A stretch of 64,000 nucleotides of DNA from Cladorrhinum sp. PSN259 (taxonomy: Eukaryota; Ascomycota; Sordariomycetes; Sordariales; Podosporaceae). This document shows, piece after piece, positions 21,231 through 32,197 of this stretch; the first letter of the stretch is position 1; each line of letters starts with the position of its first letter. The DNA lies in NCBI GenBank assembly GCA_033725935.1, contig MU867062.1, forward strand, positions 372,001 through 436,000. Reading direction: 5' to 3'. The notes beneath the pieces were generated by a model. The model had not been told where the DNA came from. It worked only from the letters and a program-made list of their open reading frames with translations, and did no database searches. Made by a program: the position numbers and the translations under genes.

Positions 21231-24200
21231 TGTGCGCAAGAGCTCAAAAGGTCAGTAGAGTCTCTTTGCCAGAAGGAAAAAAAAAAAGTCTCGGTATTCT
21301 CGTTCCTTTTCTCCCCCTGATTCCGACCCCTGGGAGAACTGCCTGCTTTGAACGGATCCACCAAGCCGTCTGATACGAGACACTCTTGAGCAGCGGGGTA
21401 ATCGGCACAAGAATTGCAGACGAGCCAGGAATCAAGAATGGAAACCACTGCAGGAGATGGGAAACAAGAAAGAAAAGAATGAGGAAATATTCATACCCGA
21501 GATGCAGCGGGCCCGCTGCCATGGTTATCGGAAGCGACCATTGGGCTAGCCTTGGGGGGTCGTGTATCCACGGGTGTGGTGTGTGGCTGCGGGCCAGCCA
21601 GGAGGTTTCCTTCAATGGCAAGTCACCCCGTGGGCCTGAACGGCGAATGGGCGACAGCAAGCAAACAGGGCTGGCTGCTGGACTGCAGACTGCAGACAGA
21701 GCTGATGCGCAAATAATAGGGCCGAAGCAGCAAGCTGACGAAAGAGTGCGACGGCGCTGATCGAGAAGCTGTGCGACAAAATCTTATGAGACAGGCCGAG
21801 CGATATTCGCAGTTCAGATCGAGACTTGGAACTACACACAACGACGAAGCAAGACGACGAAGACTTAATATATCGCAAGAATGAGTAAAAGACGGGAAGA
21901 TGGGATGCCCCACGACGTTGGTCGGGCTGAGAGGTGGGTGGGTGACTTATTTGCCTCCTCTTTTTGAGAGCGATCACATAAAGACAGCGGGCCAGTCAAC
22001 AGGTCCAGGCGCCGGCTCCAGGGAGGCCCTGGTTAGTGAATGATTGCTTGGCCGGCTGCTGGCCAGTGTGTGATAGGGGTCAGGGGTCTAGGTCTTGAAA
22101 AGGCGGGGCGCGGAACGAAAAAGGCCTTCCCGTAGGGTGGTGGACCTCAAAGAACACTTCAGAGGACAGTCAGTAACTGCCTGATTGGGTGTGACTTTGA
22201 ATTTGAATTTCGAGCTTGAAAATGACAAGAAGTTGAGGCAGGAAGAGATTGATGCCTTTTTTTCCATTTCATAGGACTTCAAATCAGACATCAGCACAGA
22301 CCGTGACGCACTTGCAAAGTCCTAGAAAAACGGATGGGATGGCATGGGATACGATGGAATCATGGGGTGATGGATTTTTTGGGGAGCCGCCCGTCGGGTG
22401 AGAGATCAACGCTCTCACTGGGCGCCACGCAAACCTCGATCCAGGTTTGTTGCAGGGAGTCCGGCACACGCCCGAACCCCTCCATTTCGGCCCCAGTTTT
22501 CTACTCTGGACTTGTCGATTGTGGGATGAGGCCTTGCGAATGGAGAAACCTGTCGTTGCTCCTGTCTTACAGCTTATCGATTCCCATTTGCCTCACACCA
22601 CTCTGCTCAGCTTTTGTTGTTGTATCACGGTTGATCTGGGGTCCCGCAGCTCGAGACTGACGTAACGAAGGGGGTGGAAGGATGCCATTCAGCCGTAGCA
22701 GCCTTCCTGTCTGAGATGGTCTTTGAGAAAATTTCCCTGAATTGATGCTCTCCTGGTCATCTATCTCATTTGCTCTCATGCGGCATGTCATTCCACGCTT
22801 CTCAGTTCAGCAAGCACTGTGCCCCAAGCCCGGAAAGCAGTAAAGTGGGGGCAGGCTATAAGAAGGAGCACTTACAGCGCGAGCCGTCAGAGAGACGCTT
22901 CTGATGAGCACATCAAAGACCAACCACAGGCATTCGACTAATTGGCTACTAGCTTGCAAAGGTGCTTTTTCTCCATTTTACAATCCGCATGTTGACGTTT
23001 TAAGCGAGAATGCTGGATTTCATGTTGAGTCCAGTCATGGCCCCTACGCTATGAAATCATCACTGATTGATTCATTATCATTGCTGACAGCCTCATCATC
23101 AACGGGCTTCCCGCAAGGCCGTCGTGAGGCACGGCCACAGAAAAACGTGGTTATGGTTGCTTCCAATGTCAACCAACAACGCCCCCATCCATCGGATCAA
23201 CGACTTGTCGGGATCCTTTTTCCCCTCGGTCTGGCTATACTGTTGCGTATCTCGGTGCCTGCCAAAGAAGGGGGCGATTCTCTTTGATCCTTCATCCAAC
23301 GGCCACAGTTCTTTGGTTGAATGTGGTCTCTGATCGACAACTACCGCCCATCATTGGATATTACCGCTTTGGGTTGGCTTTGCACCCTGCAAGCCCTTCG
23401 CATAACAACGAATTTTCCTCTACCCATTGACGCCGTCCCAGTGGTTCGTGCGAGAAACAGGATCGCCCTAATTTCCGTAGTTCTTGTTCTTTTTTTCCGT
23501 GGACTTTCTCAACACCTCGGAAGAAGTCTGAGCGTGGCACGGTGTGTTTTGAATGGAAAAAAGCCATCGGCTTGGACGCACGGTACGGGAAGCGATTCCA
23601 AGCGCCCAAGGACAGCGCCAAGCCATATCGCCTCGCTGCCGGGCGCATCAATAGGGTCCTTAAGCGCCGCTACCCGTGGCTTCCGTCGGTCGCTTGACTG
23701 CAGCCAGGGGGGTTCTGCTTGGTTTCGGGTTCTGGGATGCTCACAATAGTCCCCACTTATCCCGATTCTTCAGGGGAATTTCAAGATGGCCATTGAGAAT
23801 TATATTGGCGATGTGATCAAGTTCAAGCAAGGTCGTGAATCTGTGGAGTACGCCATTCGAGTTGCGGATGTGAAACAAACGAGCATGAGACGTACACCAC
23901 ATATGTCTGTCTTGGAGCAGCATTAGGGTCCTCAGCCGATTTATTTCCTCTCTACGTGTACAATTTAATGCTTCAATATTTATTAGCTCGGTACATGCTC
24001 CATAAAACCAAGAACAGAAATAAGGTACGGAGGCCAATCAAAAATACAAACCGTAAGGTATTAGAAAATCGCAAGTTAAAAGATAGTACGTAGTGGAATA
24101 TTTCATGCGTAGAAAGGAGTCAGGAATGCATCAACAGAAGCCGAACAGGCGTAGAAAGGAGGGAAGAATGCATTAATGGAGGCTGAGTAGGCGTATAAAT

Positions 24201-24371
24201 AAGTGAAATAGGCATAGGAAAGTGTGAATTGGGCGTGTACCGCACTGAAAAACATTTAAGCATTAGATTGTATATCATATTTTCCTTTTTTTTTTCTTCC
24301 TTTTTTTTCCCTTTTTTTTTTCCTGCATACGATGTGTACTTGCGTATCTTTAAACATGTATCCAGGAGTCT
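21231..24371. other. Intergenic, 3.1 kb, gene-free; includes MKK1 promoter
   Basis: The part next to MKK1 is its promoter and 5' UTR, with an A run near 21279-21289. The rest holds only short open frames without domains. A two-to-three-copy 42-bp tandem repeat lies at 24107-24231. A T-rich tract (24283-24322) lies just past the decarboxylase stop. No RNA gene is seen. Confidence 0.5.
24107..24231. repeat. 42-bp tandem repeat, two clear copies and a degenerate third
   Basis: Copies are 24107-24148 and 24149-24190. A decayed third copy starts at 24191 with GCGTA. Copies 1 and 2 differ at 10 of 42 sites, and 8 of these differences are transitions. It lies in gene-free DNA downstream of the iso-orotate decarboxylase gene. 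Confidence 0.75.
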
Positions 24372-25517
24372 CTACTCTTCAACCAACCTCAAAAGCCTTA
24401 CCGCATTCCCACCCATCACCATTTCGGCATCCTTGCCTTCCCCGAGCGCCATCTTCACAGCCCGAGCATTCAAGCGCACGCTTTCCCATTCCCCTTGCTC
24501 ATCAGTCTCCAGAGGAGGAAAAAACGGATGATCAGTCCCGAACATCAAGCGCTCAACTCCCCATTCCCCACTGGCCGCAATAGCAGCTTTCAACCCAACA
24601 TCTGAGTACACAACTGCATCCAAGTAGACCTGTTCTTCCAACACTTCCCATATGGTCCTTCTCTTCTCCTCCTTAAACCTTTTGAGTAAAACACCATCAT
24701 GCGTAATGCAACTGTCAATTCTCCCCGCCAGAAACGGTAATGTCCCACCTGAGTGAGCCAGAATCATCCTCAACTCAGGTACAGCATCAAATACTCCAGC
24801 GAGGTACATCCTGGTCACCGCAATGGTAGTCTCCATGGGAAACCCCAAAGCGAGAGGCAAAACGTGTCCGTAGTTCTCTTGCTGAGGACCGTAAACGCTA
24901 TTCGGCAGACCATAATGTGGATGTAAAAACACAGGAAGCTTTGCTTCAGCCAGTGCTTTGAACACCGGTAAGAGGTTAGGATCGTCAAGTCCTTTGCCGA
25001 GGCCCGAAGTGCCCATTATTACTCCTCTGCAGTGTTTGAGTTGCGAAGATGAAGTGATGGAGCCCAGGATGATTTGTGTGGAAGGCGCAGTAAGAGGTAG
25101 AGTAGCGAAGAAGAAGAGTCTCCCCGGGTGCAGCGAACACATTCTTTCAAAATCTGCGTTGATGGTTGCTGGTAAAGACCCCGAAGCTTCTTCTGGAGTG
25201 AGAAAGTCTAACCAGGGGTTGGCGAGGGACACAACCGAGATGTCGATCTTGTGGGTGTCCATGAAGTGGATTTTCTGGGAGAGGGAGGCGTAGTGAGAAG
25301 TGAGGGGACGGCCGGGGATAGGTGCTGATGGATCCTTGAGGGCAAGTTTGAGCGAAGGGATTTCTGCTTCGAGAAGGATGAGTCGAGGGTCCTGGGAGGC
25401 ATCATCACCGAAGGTGCGGACGAGAGGGATGGTTTCACGCGAGGTGAGGATGGAGATGTATTCTGGGGGGTACATGTGGGTGTGAATGTCCACCACTTTG
25501 GATCCAGGAAACGCCAT
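24372..25517 (-). CDS. Iso-orotate (uracil-5-carboxylate) decarboxylase, amidohydrolase family (381 aa)
   Basis: This enzyme decarboxylates 5-carboxyuracil to uracil, the last step of fungal thymine salvage. It is a single exon of usual length, starting at ATG 25517. It belongs to the ACMSD-like amidohydrolase group of TIM-barrel metal enzymes. Metal ligands are in place: HTH (H12, H14), the histidine in FLHPH (H199) and the aspartate in GTDHPFF (D329), with the conserved AHSGG histidine at 255. Runs such as VDIHTHMYPP, TSGLGKGLDDP and LALGFPMETTIA closely match fungal IDCases as I remember them. The strongest support is the neighbour: 627 bp upstream, in the opposite direction, sits thymine 7-hydroxylase, which makes this enzyme's substrate. 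Related decarboxylases (6-methylsalicylate, ACMSD) are less likely. Confidence 0.9.
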   Translation of the reverse strand: MAFPGSKVVDIHTHMYPPEYISILTSRETIPLVRTFGDDASQDPRLILLEAEIPSLKLALKDPSAPIPGRPLTSHYASLSQKIHFMDTHKIDISVVSLANPWLDFLTPEEASGSLPATINADFERMCSLHPGRLFFFATLPLTAPSTQIILGSITSSSQLKHCRGVIMGTSGLGKGLDDPNLLPVFKALAEAKLPVFLHPHYGLPNSVYGPQQENYGHVLPLALGFPMETTIAVTRMYLAGVFDAVPELRMILAHSGGTLPFLAGRIDSCITHDGVLLKRFKEEKRRTIWEVLEEQVYLDAVVYSDVGLKAAIAASGEWGVERLMFGTDHPFFPPLETDEQGEWESVRLNARAVKMALGEGKDAEMVMGGNAVRLLRLVEE

Positions 25518-26144
25518 CTTGGAATTTGAGTGAAATCCAGATTACCCAAGTGAGTCTCTGGATGGAAAACGAGTGATGGAAGAAGGGAGAGAGACGCGGA
25601 TATACGCAGCTTTCTAACAAGTAGGTAGGTACAATATGTACGTGTTTAACACAGGAAGGGGGTGTATAAGTCAAGCCCCATAACGTTCACCAAGACGGGA
25701 CCGGAACCCCGCATTTCCATTCAAACACGCCAACGGATCCCCGCATTCGTCTTATCGAGACGGGGGCCCTTATCAAGTATACATGGAGGTGGGGTCTCCT
25801 GTTCGCGATAGGAAGGAAGGTCACAGGCTGAGCAGGAAAGGGAGAGGTTGTTTCTGAGACGTTGCAGAGTGAAATCCCCATATCGAATGGTCGATTGAAA
25901 AGGTTGCCTTCCAGATAAAGTCATTCGTCCCGAAGCCGCCAATCGGCCGCAGCTAACGGATGCCTGACGGGGCGATGGCTTGAATGTCCCTATATGTCTC
26001 ACCTGAACCTTCCTTCGTTAATGGCTGAACAAATGTGGGGAAATGTATATATCAATGGTTTGGCCTACATCAAATGATTAGCAGATTTTCAGCTTGGTCA
26101 GTGACTTGCCTATATGTTATCTTGTTGAAGAACCACAACACAAG
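25518..26144. promoter_or_regulatory. Shared bidirectional promoter of the thymine-salvage pair
   Basis: 627 bp between the divergent start codons of iso-orotate decarboxylase and thymine 7-hydroxylase. GATA-factor core sites are visible: GATAAG on the minus strand at 25751-25756 and 25769-25774, GATAA on the plus strand at 25914-25918, and GATAA on the minus strand at 26117-26121. Use by an AreA/NIT2-type nitrogen regulator is an inference. Short GATA cores also arise by chance. Confidence 0.55.
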
Positions 26145-27283
26145 ATGGAAAAAGCAGCCGTCCAAAGCGAGGGACTCCTCATCCCGGTACTAGCTTCCCT
26201 TCTATTTCCCTCACTGTTGTGACCCACTGAAGCTGACCTTCAGTTGCAGCTCATCGATCTCTCCAAGTTCCTCAACGGAAACCCAACCCAAAAACTCGAA
26301 ACAGCCAGAGCCATCCTGGACGGCTTCCAGACAGCCGGCTTCATCTACCTCAAAAACACCCCCATCACTGTTGAGACCCGCAAGCATGTCTTCGACACCT
26401 CTGCCAAATTCTTTAAGCTCGACCAAGATACCAAGCTCTCACACGCCTGGACTACCCCACAGGCGAACCGCGGGTACTCGGCGCCAGGTCGAGAGAAGGT
26501 AACTCAACTCACCGACCTGTCAGCTGTTGAGTCGCTTCGTTCCGCTTTGCCAGACATCAAAGAATCATTCGAAATTGGGCGAGAAGATGAGCCGGGTCAT
26601 CCTAACCACTGGCCGGCCGAGTCCGGCGAGCTTGTCGGATTCAAATCCACCATGAACTCTTTCTTTGATGAGTGCAAAGCCCTACACGAGCAAGTCATGC
26701 GCGCCATTGCTGTCGGCATGGGCCTAGAAGAGACCTTCTTTGATAGGTTTGTTGATGTCGGCGATAACACACTTCGATTGCTGCACTATCCGGCCGTAAA
26801 CAAGAATGTGTTCAAGATAAATCCTGGTCAGGTGAGAGCGGGCGAGCATTCTGATTATGGGAGCATCACGCTGTTGTTCCAGGACCAGAAGGGTGGCCTG
26901 CAAGTGAGGAGTCCGAGTGGCGAGTTCGTTGATGCGACGCCAATCGAGGATACCGTCGTTGTGAATGCGGGTGATCTACTGGCCAGATGGAGTAACGATA
27001 CCATCAAGAGTACGATTCATCGGGTTGTTGAGCCACCGAGGAAAGCGGAGGATGCGGGGAAGGATGAGTATCCGCCGCGATATAGTATTGCGTGAGTTTC
27101 CCTGCGAGTATGTGCCAGTATATGAACCCAAACTAATTTGTTACGCTCAGGTACTTTTGCAACCCTAACTTCAAGGACTTTATTGAGGCCATTCCGGGGA
27201 CCTATGCAAACGAAACCGAGAAGAAGTATGAGGGAATCAACAGTGGTCAGTATCTTGTACAGAGGTTGGCTGCAACTTATTGA
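26145..27283 (+). CDS. Thymine dioxygenase (thymine 7-hydroxylase), 338 aa
   Basis: This Fe(II)/2-oxoglutarate dioxygenase oxidises thymine in three rounds to 5-hydroxymethyluracil, 5-formyluracil and 5-carboxyuracil. Exons: 26145-26186, 26250-27091, 27151-27283. Introns are 63 and 59 nt. The start gives MEKAAVQSEGLLIP, close to the Neurospora enzyme. The Fe-binding facial triad is H214-x-D216 (in GEHSDYGS) and H271 (in STIHRVV). The 2-oxoglutarate-binding arginine is in RYS (R291). The first two numbers and H271 match the Neurospora enzyme as I recall it. The block TTPQANRGYSAPGREKVTQ is family-typical. It is divergently paired with the decarboxylase that uses its product. Very secure; the main alternative, another 2OG oxygenase such as isopenicillin-N-synthase-like proteins, does not fit the near-full-length similarity. 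Confidence 0.95.
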
Positions 27284-27944
27284 GTGGTTGATGCGTTGTT
27301 ACTTGTTATTTGTTATGTTGTGGGCCTTTGTCTGAGCTGGTAGTTTCTGATGAAGTGTGAGTGCCAGTTGATGGAGTTGTGATGGAGCTTGAATGGAGTG
27401 CCCTTTCCACTCGAGAGTACTGGGTGGATATCAAAGAAATCACTTGTGCATAATCAGGAATTCTAGCAGGCGTAAAAGAGGCAAGGACAGCCATAGTTTG
27501 TAACATTCACCTGTTTCCTCCTTCCAATACTCATTTAATCCTTGTACATCCCGTATTTACCTCTCCTTACACCTATATAAATGTGGGTAGGGCGTTCCTA
27601 GCTCCTTTTTACGCATTCCGAACATCCTGATCTGCGCAACTGATTCCTTATACCCCGTGATTATAGCGTAATATTCCCGCAAACCTGTACGATACGGTAT
27701 TCATTGTTACACCAGATTAGCACTGCTTTAGCGTGGCGTCTTCAAAGACCGTAATTACGTCACAAAGCCGCGGGCCTTATTGAATTGGGCAACTTTATCC
27801 ACCTCAATTCCGAATCCCCTGGACCCTTGAATATCACGTTCACCGACTAAACATATAGATATCCCCTTTTTCTGTGGAAGGGGAATTTTGACACAGGTCT
27901 CACCCTGAACTAATTCGCGTTCATAACGAGATTTACAAGGTGTC
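27284..27944. other. Intergenic, 3' flank of thymine dioxygenase and promoter of the next gene
   Basis: About 660 bases between two plus-strand genes. I see no domain-bearing frame, RNA gene or repeat. Confidence 0.5.
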
Positions 27945-29307
27945 ATGTCGACGGGTGACAAAGTTAAAGATGTATTCAAGAGGGGATGGCATCCCGAAAA
28001 AGCCGGCACAACGTTAAAAGGCCAAATGGTATGTCATGGCATGTCATGTTGGTGCCCGTTATAAGAACTCCCCTCCCACTAACATTCTATGCTTTTGTAG
28101 AAAAGTTTAGTAGGCCGAGGTGACGACGTAGGTTCCCCCTCTTCTTCCTCACTCTCATCCCGCAAAGCCCTCACCAAGAGCTAACCTCCTTATGATCCTC
28201 AAGAAAACCCAAAACACCCACGTCGCCCGTCCCCTTTCTTCCCTCCGCAACCCGGCCGAGTTCGCACCTCCCCCTCAACGCCGCTCCGACACGATCGGCA
28301 GCAGCTACTCCGGTTCAGGCTCAACACCTACACATCCCCCAGCAGAAGCAGAGCCAGAAGCAGAAGAACCTCCTCAGCCCCCGAAACCATGGCGTCTCAA
28401 TACCACCGGGCTCTCGACCGACGGTTTACCCCCTCCTCCGGGCCGTAGAGACGGGGCCGATGGTCGTGGTATTCTCCCACCACCTTCTCTCTCCTCAACA
28501 ACCTCCCGAGGAGCTCCACCTCCGCCTCCCGCCCGACCATCCTCTGGCACTGCCACTCCTCCATCCCTCCCCCCACGTCTCCCACCACGATCCAACTCCT
28601 CCTCTCCGGCTCCAGCGGCCCCAGCAATCTCGACCATAACTTCCGCCTCGGGCGCCTCACTAAACCAATCAGCTATATCTCGTCTAGGCGCGGCAGGCAT
28701 CAATATACCAGCCCTCGGTATTGGCTCTTCCACCACCTCCTCGAGACCCGCTCCACCACCACCATCATACTCTTCTGCGACCTCCTCCCGACCGGCCCCC
28801 CCACCTCCTTCCTCCTCAAGCTCATCAGCAGTGTCGGAACTTCAATCCCGCTTCGCAAGACTTAAATCCACCTCCCAGCCCCAAACCGCCGCCCAACCAG
28901 AACCTCCGAGCGAAGGAACATCCTGGGCGCAAAAGAAACAAACTCTTAAAACCGTCTCAGACCTCCACAAAGATCCAAGCAAGGTTTCGTTTTCAGATAT
29001 GAAAGCGGCAGCATCGACGGCGGATAATTTCAGACAAAGGCACGGCGAGCAGGTCGCTAAAACTGGGCAAGTCGCCGGAGGTTTATATGAGAAGTACGGT
29101 ACACCACCACCGGCAAATCGACAACAAGAAAGTACTGCTGGTAGTGGACAGGGGGGTATCGGAGGCGTAGTTACGTCCGTTTTAGCGAAAAAGAAGCCGC
29201 CTCCGCCTCCCCCGCCCAAGAAGAAGAATCTGAGTATTGGTGGGGGTTTTGGAACTGGGGAGGATGCGCCGCCTCCGGTGCCCATGGGTACTAGACCTCA
29301 GTTTTAG
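27945..29307 (+). CDS. Proline-rich Aim3-like protein (404 aa), probable actin-patch factor
   Basis: Exons: 27945-28028, 28101-28127, 28204-29307, all in phase 0. The middle exon is only 27 nt. Splicing gives an N-terminus FKRGWHPEKAGTTLKGQMK that runs into KTQNTHVARPLSSL. The rest is mostly disordered, with many poly-proline runs (for example near residues 117-125, 222-250 and the PPPPPPP run near 370) suited to SH3 or profilin binding. A conserved helical block, SDMKAAASTADNFRQRHG, lies near residues 303-320. Plan and C-terminal block resemble fungal Aim3/Bbc1-interacting proteins of cortical actin patches. That assignment is moderate, since low complexity makes similarity misleading. A generic proline-rich actin regulator is the alternative. 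Confidence 0.6.
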
Positions 29308-29855
29308 AGGATTCTGAGAGAAGGGAAGTTATGAAAGGGAATTGCCCTGAAGATGCGGAGGCATTAGAGAAAGCGTGAAGAGAACAGAGAAGCTGGAAAG
29401 AAAGAACGGGGCTTTGCGAAAAGAAAAGGAAAAAAAAAAAAAGGTGGGGGGGGGGGGGGGGAATACTGCATGTTATTGGCGTTTTTTACCTGGATACTGC
29501 AAAGAGTTGAGGTTTGGTTGCATTGGCAATCCCAAGTTGGCATAGTTGGTATATATAGTACTTCAGCATAATCGGAACAACAGGTCACACAGGCAGCATC
29601 AGAAGTAGAAATTAACAAGTCAGATCGACATGCCGAACTGAGGGTGTTTTGGCCAAACATGCTATCTTTGTACATGGTATAGTGATACTGTTGTTATCTA
29701 TACCAAAAGATGACAACCGATCCTCTCGGGGTATGGGTGAGGGGATGGCATGACGACTGGGGCGACAGAGGCGGCAGGGAAGAAGGAAGGGAATGGAGGT
29801 GACTTTTTTTCTCATTTCATTCGTAAAAGGGAAAGAAAAGAAGGATGTAACCACT
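29308..29855. other. Convergent 3' intergenic stretch with A and G homopolymers
   Basis: Between the stop of the proline-rich gene and the stop of TCTP. A poly-A run followed by about 16 G lies at 29430-29461. Otherwise nothing is seen. Confidence 0.5.
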
Positions 29856-30666
29856 TTAAACCTTCTCCTCCTTGAGGCCGTGCTTCCAGACAACGACGTA
29901 GGGGGTGGTGCCGTCCTCACGGTAGTTGAGGAGGACAACCATGCCGTCGGGGTTCATGCTCTCGCCGGTGTAGAACTCCCAGTCCTTGAAGTTGCCAATG
30001 ATCTTCTTGGCGAAGCCCTGGGCCTTGGTCTCGAAGTCCTTGACCTCATCCTCAGACTTGCCGGCCTCCTGGAGGGCCTTCTTGACAGCCTTCATGTAGC
30101 CTGGGGGTTGGAAGTTAGTCATTTGGTTCTGATGATGTGTGTTACCACATGGTTGCGTTTTTTAGCATACCCTTGAGGTAGGCGAGGTAACCCTTCTTGT
30201 CGAAAGAAGTGGATTGAAGACGGAAAGAGTGAACAATGTTGTTCACCTTGACAGTGGTATCCTCGAGGGCCTCCTCGGTCTCCTCAGCGGAAGCATTGGC
30301 ACCGATGTCTGTACATATTGTCAGCCATTTCCTCTATACTTCCCCATTTCCAGCTCTTGATGTTAAAACATACCGATCTCGACAGCGCCCTCAGTAATCA
30401 TGGCGCAGTCGGCCTCATAGGCGACACCATCGATATCCTTGAGATCATACGAGTCCGAGAGGAGCTCGTCACCGGAAATGATGTCCTGTAATGCGAAGCG
30501 GGGTTAGCACTCTGGTCCAGTCTGGCCACTTCTTCGGTGGTGTTTTTTGTTGGCAATGCGACCGCACAAAAGAATGGCGGGGAAATGGGAACAAGGAATC
30601 GTGTGTGCAGATGTTGATGCCGCGTGTATCGGAAGCATATCGGGTGCTTACCTTGTAAATAAGCAT
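29856..30666 (-). CDS. TCTP: Translationally controlled tumour protein homolog (169 aa)
   Basis: TCTP (yeast Tma19) is an abundant, ribosome-associated, stress-responsive cytosolic protein. Exons (minus strand): 30666-30652, 30485-30374, 30308-30171, 30100-29856. The first coding exon is only 15 nt (MLIYK). Introns are 166, 65 and 70 nt. The joined protein starts MLIYKDIISGDELLSDS, has the family's acidic loop and ends with WEFYTGESMNPDGM and VLLNYREDG, both hallmarks of TCTP. Length fits the family exactly. Unspliced reading would lose more than half of the protein. Identity is very secure. Confidence 0.97.
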
Positions 30667-32197
30667 CTTAAAGGTTGACTGGTGTGATGTCGAGATGGTC
30701 TGTAAGGCGATCTGGCGAAAGAGAGAACAGGAAGGAGTGGGATGGGTAGGGGAAAATTTGAGGGGACTTGAGATCAAGGAGGGGTAGGCGGGGCAGTTTT
30801 TTTAAAAAAAAAACGGCCTCTGGGCGCCAATGGGGTTAGTTTGGCACAAGAAAACCTTGTAGCCGCCTTTAACCCTGAGTTTAACTCTGGTGGTCTTGGC
30901 ACTGTTCGTGACCTTGTTTCGCTTTTTGAGGTTGAATACTTTAGGGTTATCTACTTGTATCAACTTACAACTTATCGGGTTCAAAGACACATCAATGTTT
31001 CAGGAACTTCAAAAGATCTGAACGCAATTTGACCATAATGCATAAAAGAAGAAACTTTGGCAAAATATTGATTTGTTCTTCGAACCTTTTCAATGCGGAT
31101 ACTTGAACCCTAGGTGCAGTCACTCATCCAGGTTTCACATTTTTGCATTCTTCGTGCTGCCTCTTGCCACTCACCAATACCATCTGATGCATGGTGGGGT
31201 CTGGCTGCCAGGTTGACATCTGTCAATTAAAGGCTAGAATGGCTATAATGAATGATAAAAGGCATATCTGCACAACATGTCATCTCAGCCTTAAGCAAGA
31301 TATATCCTTTTCGAGCCTAGGGTTCAAGGTACTGCCGGCATGGCAGAAGGGTGCTCCCGTCCTGACAGCTCACCTGTTGGAGGGATCCCCTGTGAGTCCT
31401 TCTATCAGACATCTCCCTGTTACCACAGACACAGACACAGACACGCCACTTGGACAAGCAAAAGGTGTTTGCATCAGTGGGCAAAAATGCATCAGTGGGC
31501 AAAAAGTGGCATGAGAAGTGATTGACCTATCAGATAAACAATCGAGAATCACACATCGGCCTTCCGGCTCCGTATGAACCCCGTTCGTGGGGCCGGACAC
31601 CGAAGCATGGGGGGCAAAATCAGACCCTAGTGCAGTGTACATGCAGGGGCAGATCGGAAGTTGGAACTGCCAAGCCGTCCTTCGGTGCAGCTGGTTGACA
31701 TTTTCTTTTATTATTAGTTGTCGGTGAGGGCATGAAGGATGTGTGCCAAAGGGGTAACAGGAAAACAGTGGCTGATAAAATATGCAAGACTCGCCAACAA
31801 AACATCCAAAAACCATTGTCCCAGCTGGCAACGAGTATAGACTGATCCAACGAAAGATTCAATGCCAGTGTGGTGCCATCGGTCACCCGACGGTGTTAAG
31901 GGACGGAAATTGGGATAATCTTGGCCTGTCTGGACCGTGCCATGCGAGAATCTAACGCTATTCAAGGCCCCCAGTTCTCCACCGACAGGCAAACTGTAAA
32001 CCATCATTTTTTTCAAAAGCCACCGACCGCCATCCTCCTTCAAACTCACACTTCTCCTTCCCGTGTGTAATGTGCATGGTGGCGGTTTGCTGATTGTCTG
32101 TCTGTTTTGCCCATTGCTTTATTTCTTCTCCCTAACACCATCCCGATCGAGCCGCCGCGTTCCGGACTCCCTCGTCCTTTCACAACCTGGTCGCACC
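30667..32197. other. Intergenic between divergent TCTP and SUR2 genes
   Basis: 1.5 kb holding both promoters. It includes a (CACAGA)-type short repeat near 31427-31444 and an 18-bp direct repeat at 31471-31506. A T run followed by an A run lies near 30798-30812, in the TCTP promoter. No gene is seen. Confidence 0.5.
31471..31506. repeat. 18-bp direct tandem repeat
   Basis: Two adjacent copies of GCATCAGTGGGCAAAAA plus one base (31471-31488 and 31489-31506). It lies shortly downstream of a short CACAGA repeat, in gene-free promoter DNA. Confidence 0.85.

Noticed and set aside
21231..21239. MKK1 start at 21239
   Set aside because: That codon is TTG. The first ATG is at 21230.
24283..24322. 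T-rich tract as a possible transposon poly(A) tail
   Set aside because: No target-site duplication or reverse-transcriptase remnant nearby. It is better explained as 3' flank of the decarboxylase gene.
32063..32197. Upstream extension of SUR2 from an earlier in-frame start
   Set aside because: The extra residues are unlike the family, and the sequence is pyrimidine-rich like a 5' UTR. ATG 32198 gives the normal N-terminus.
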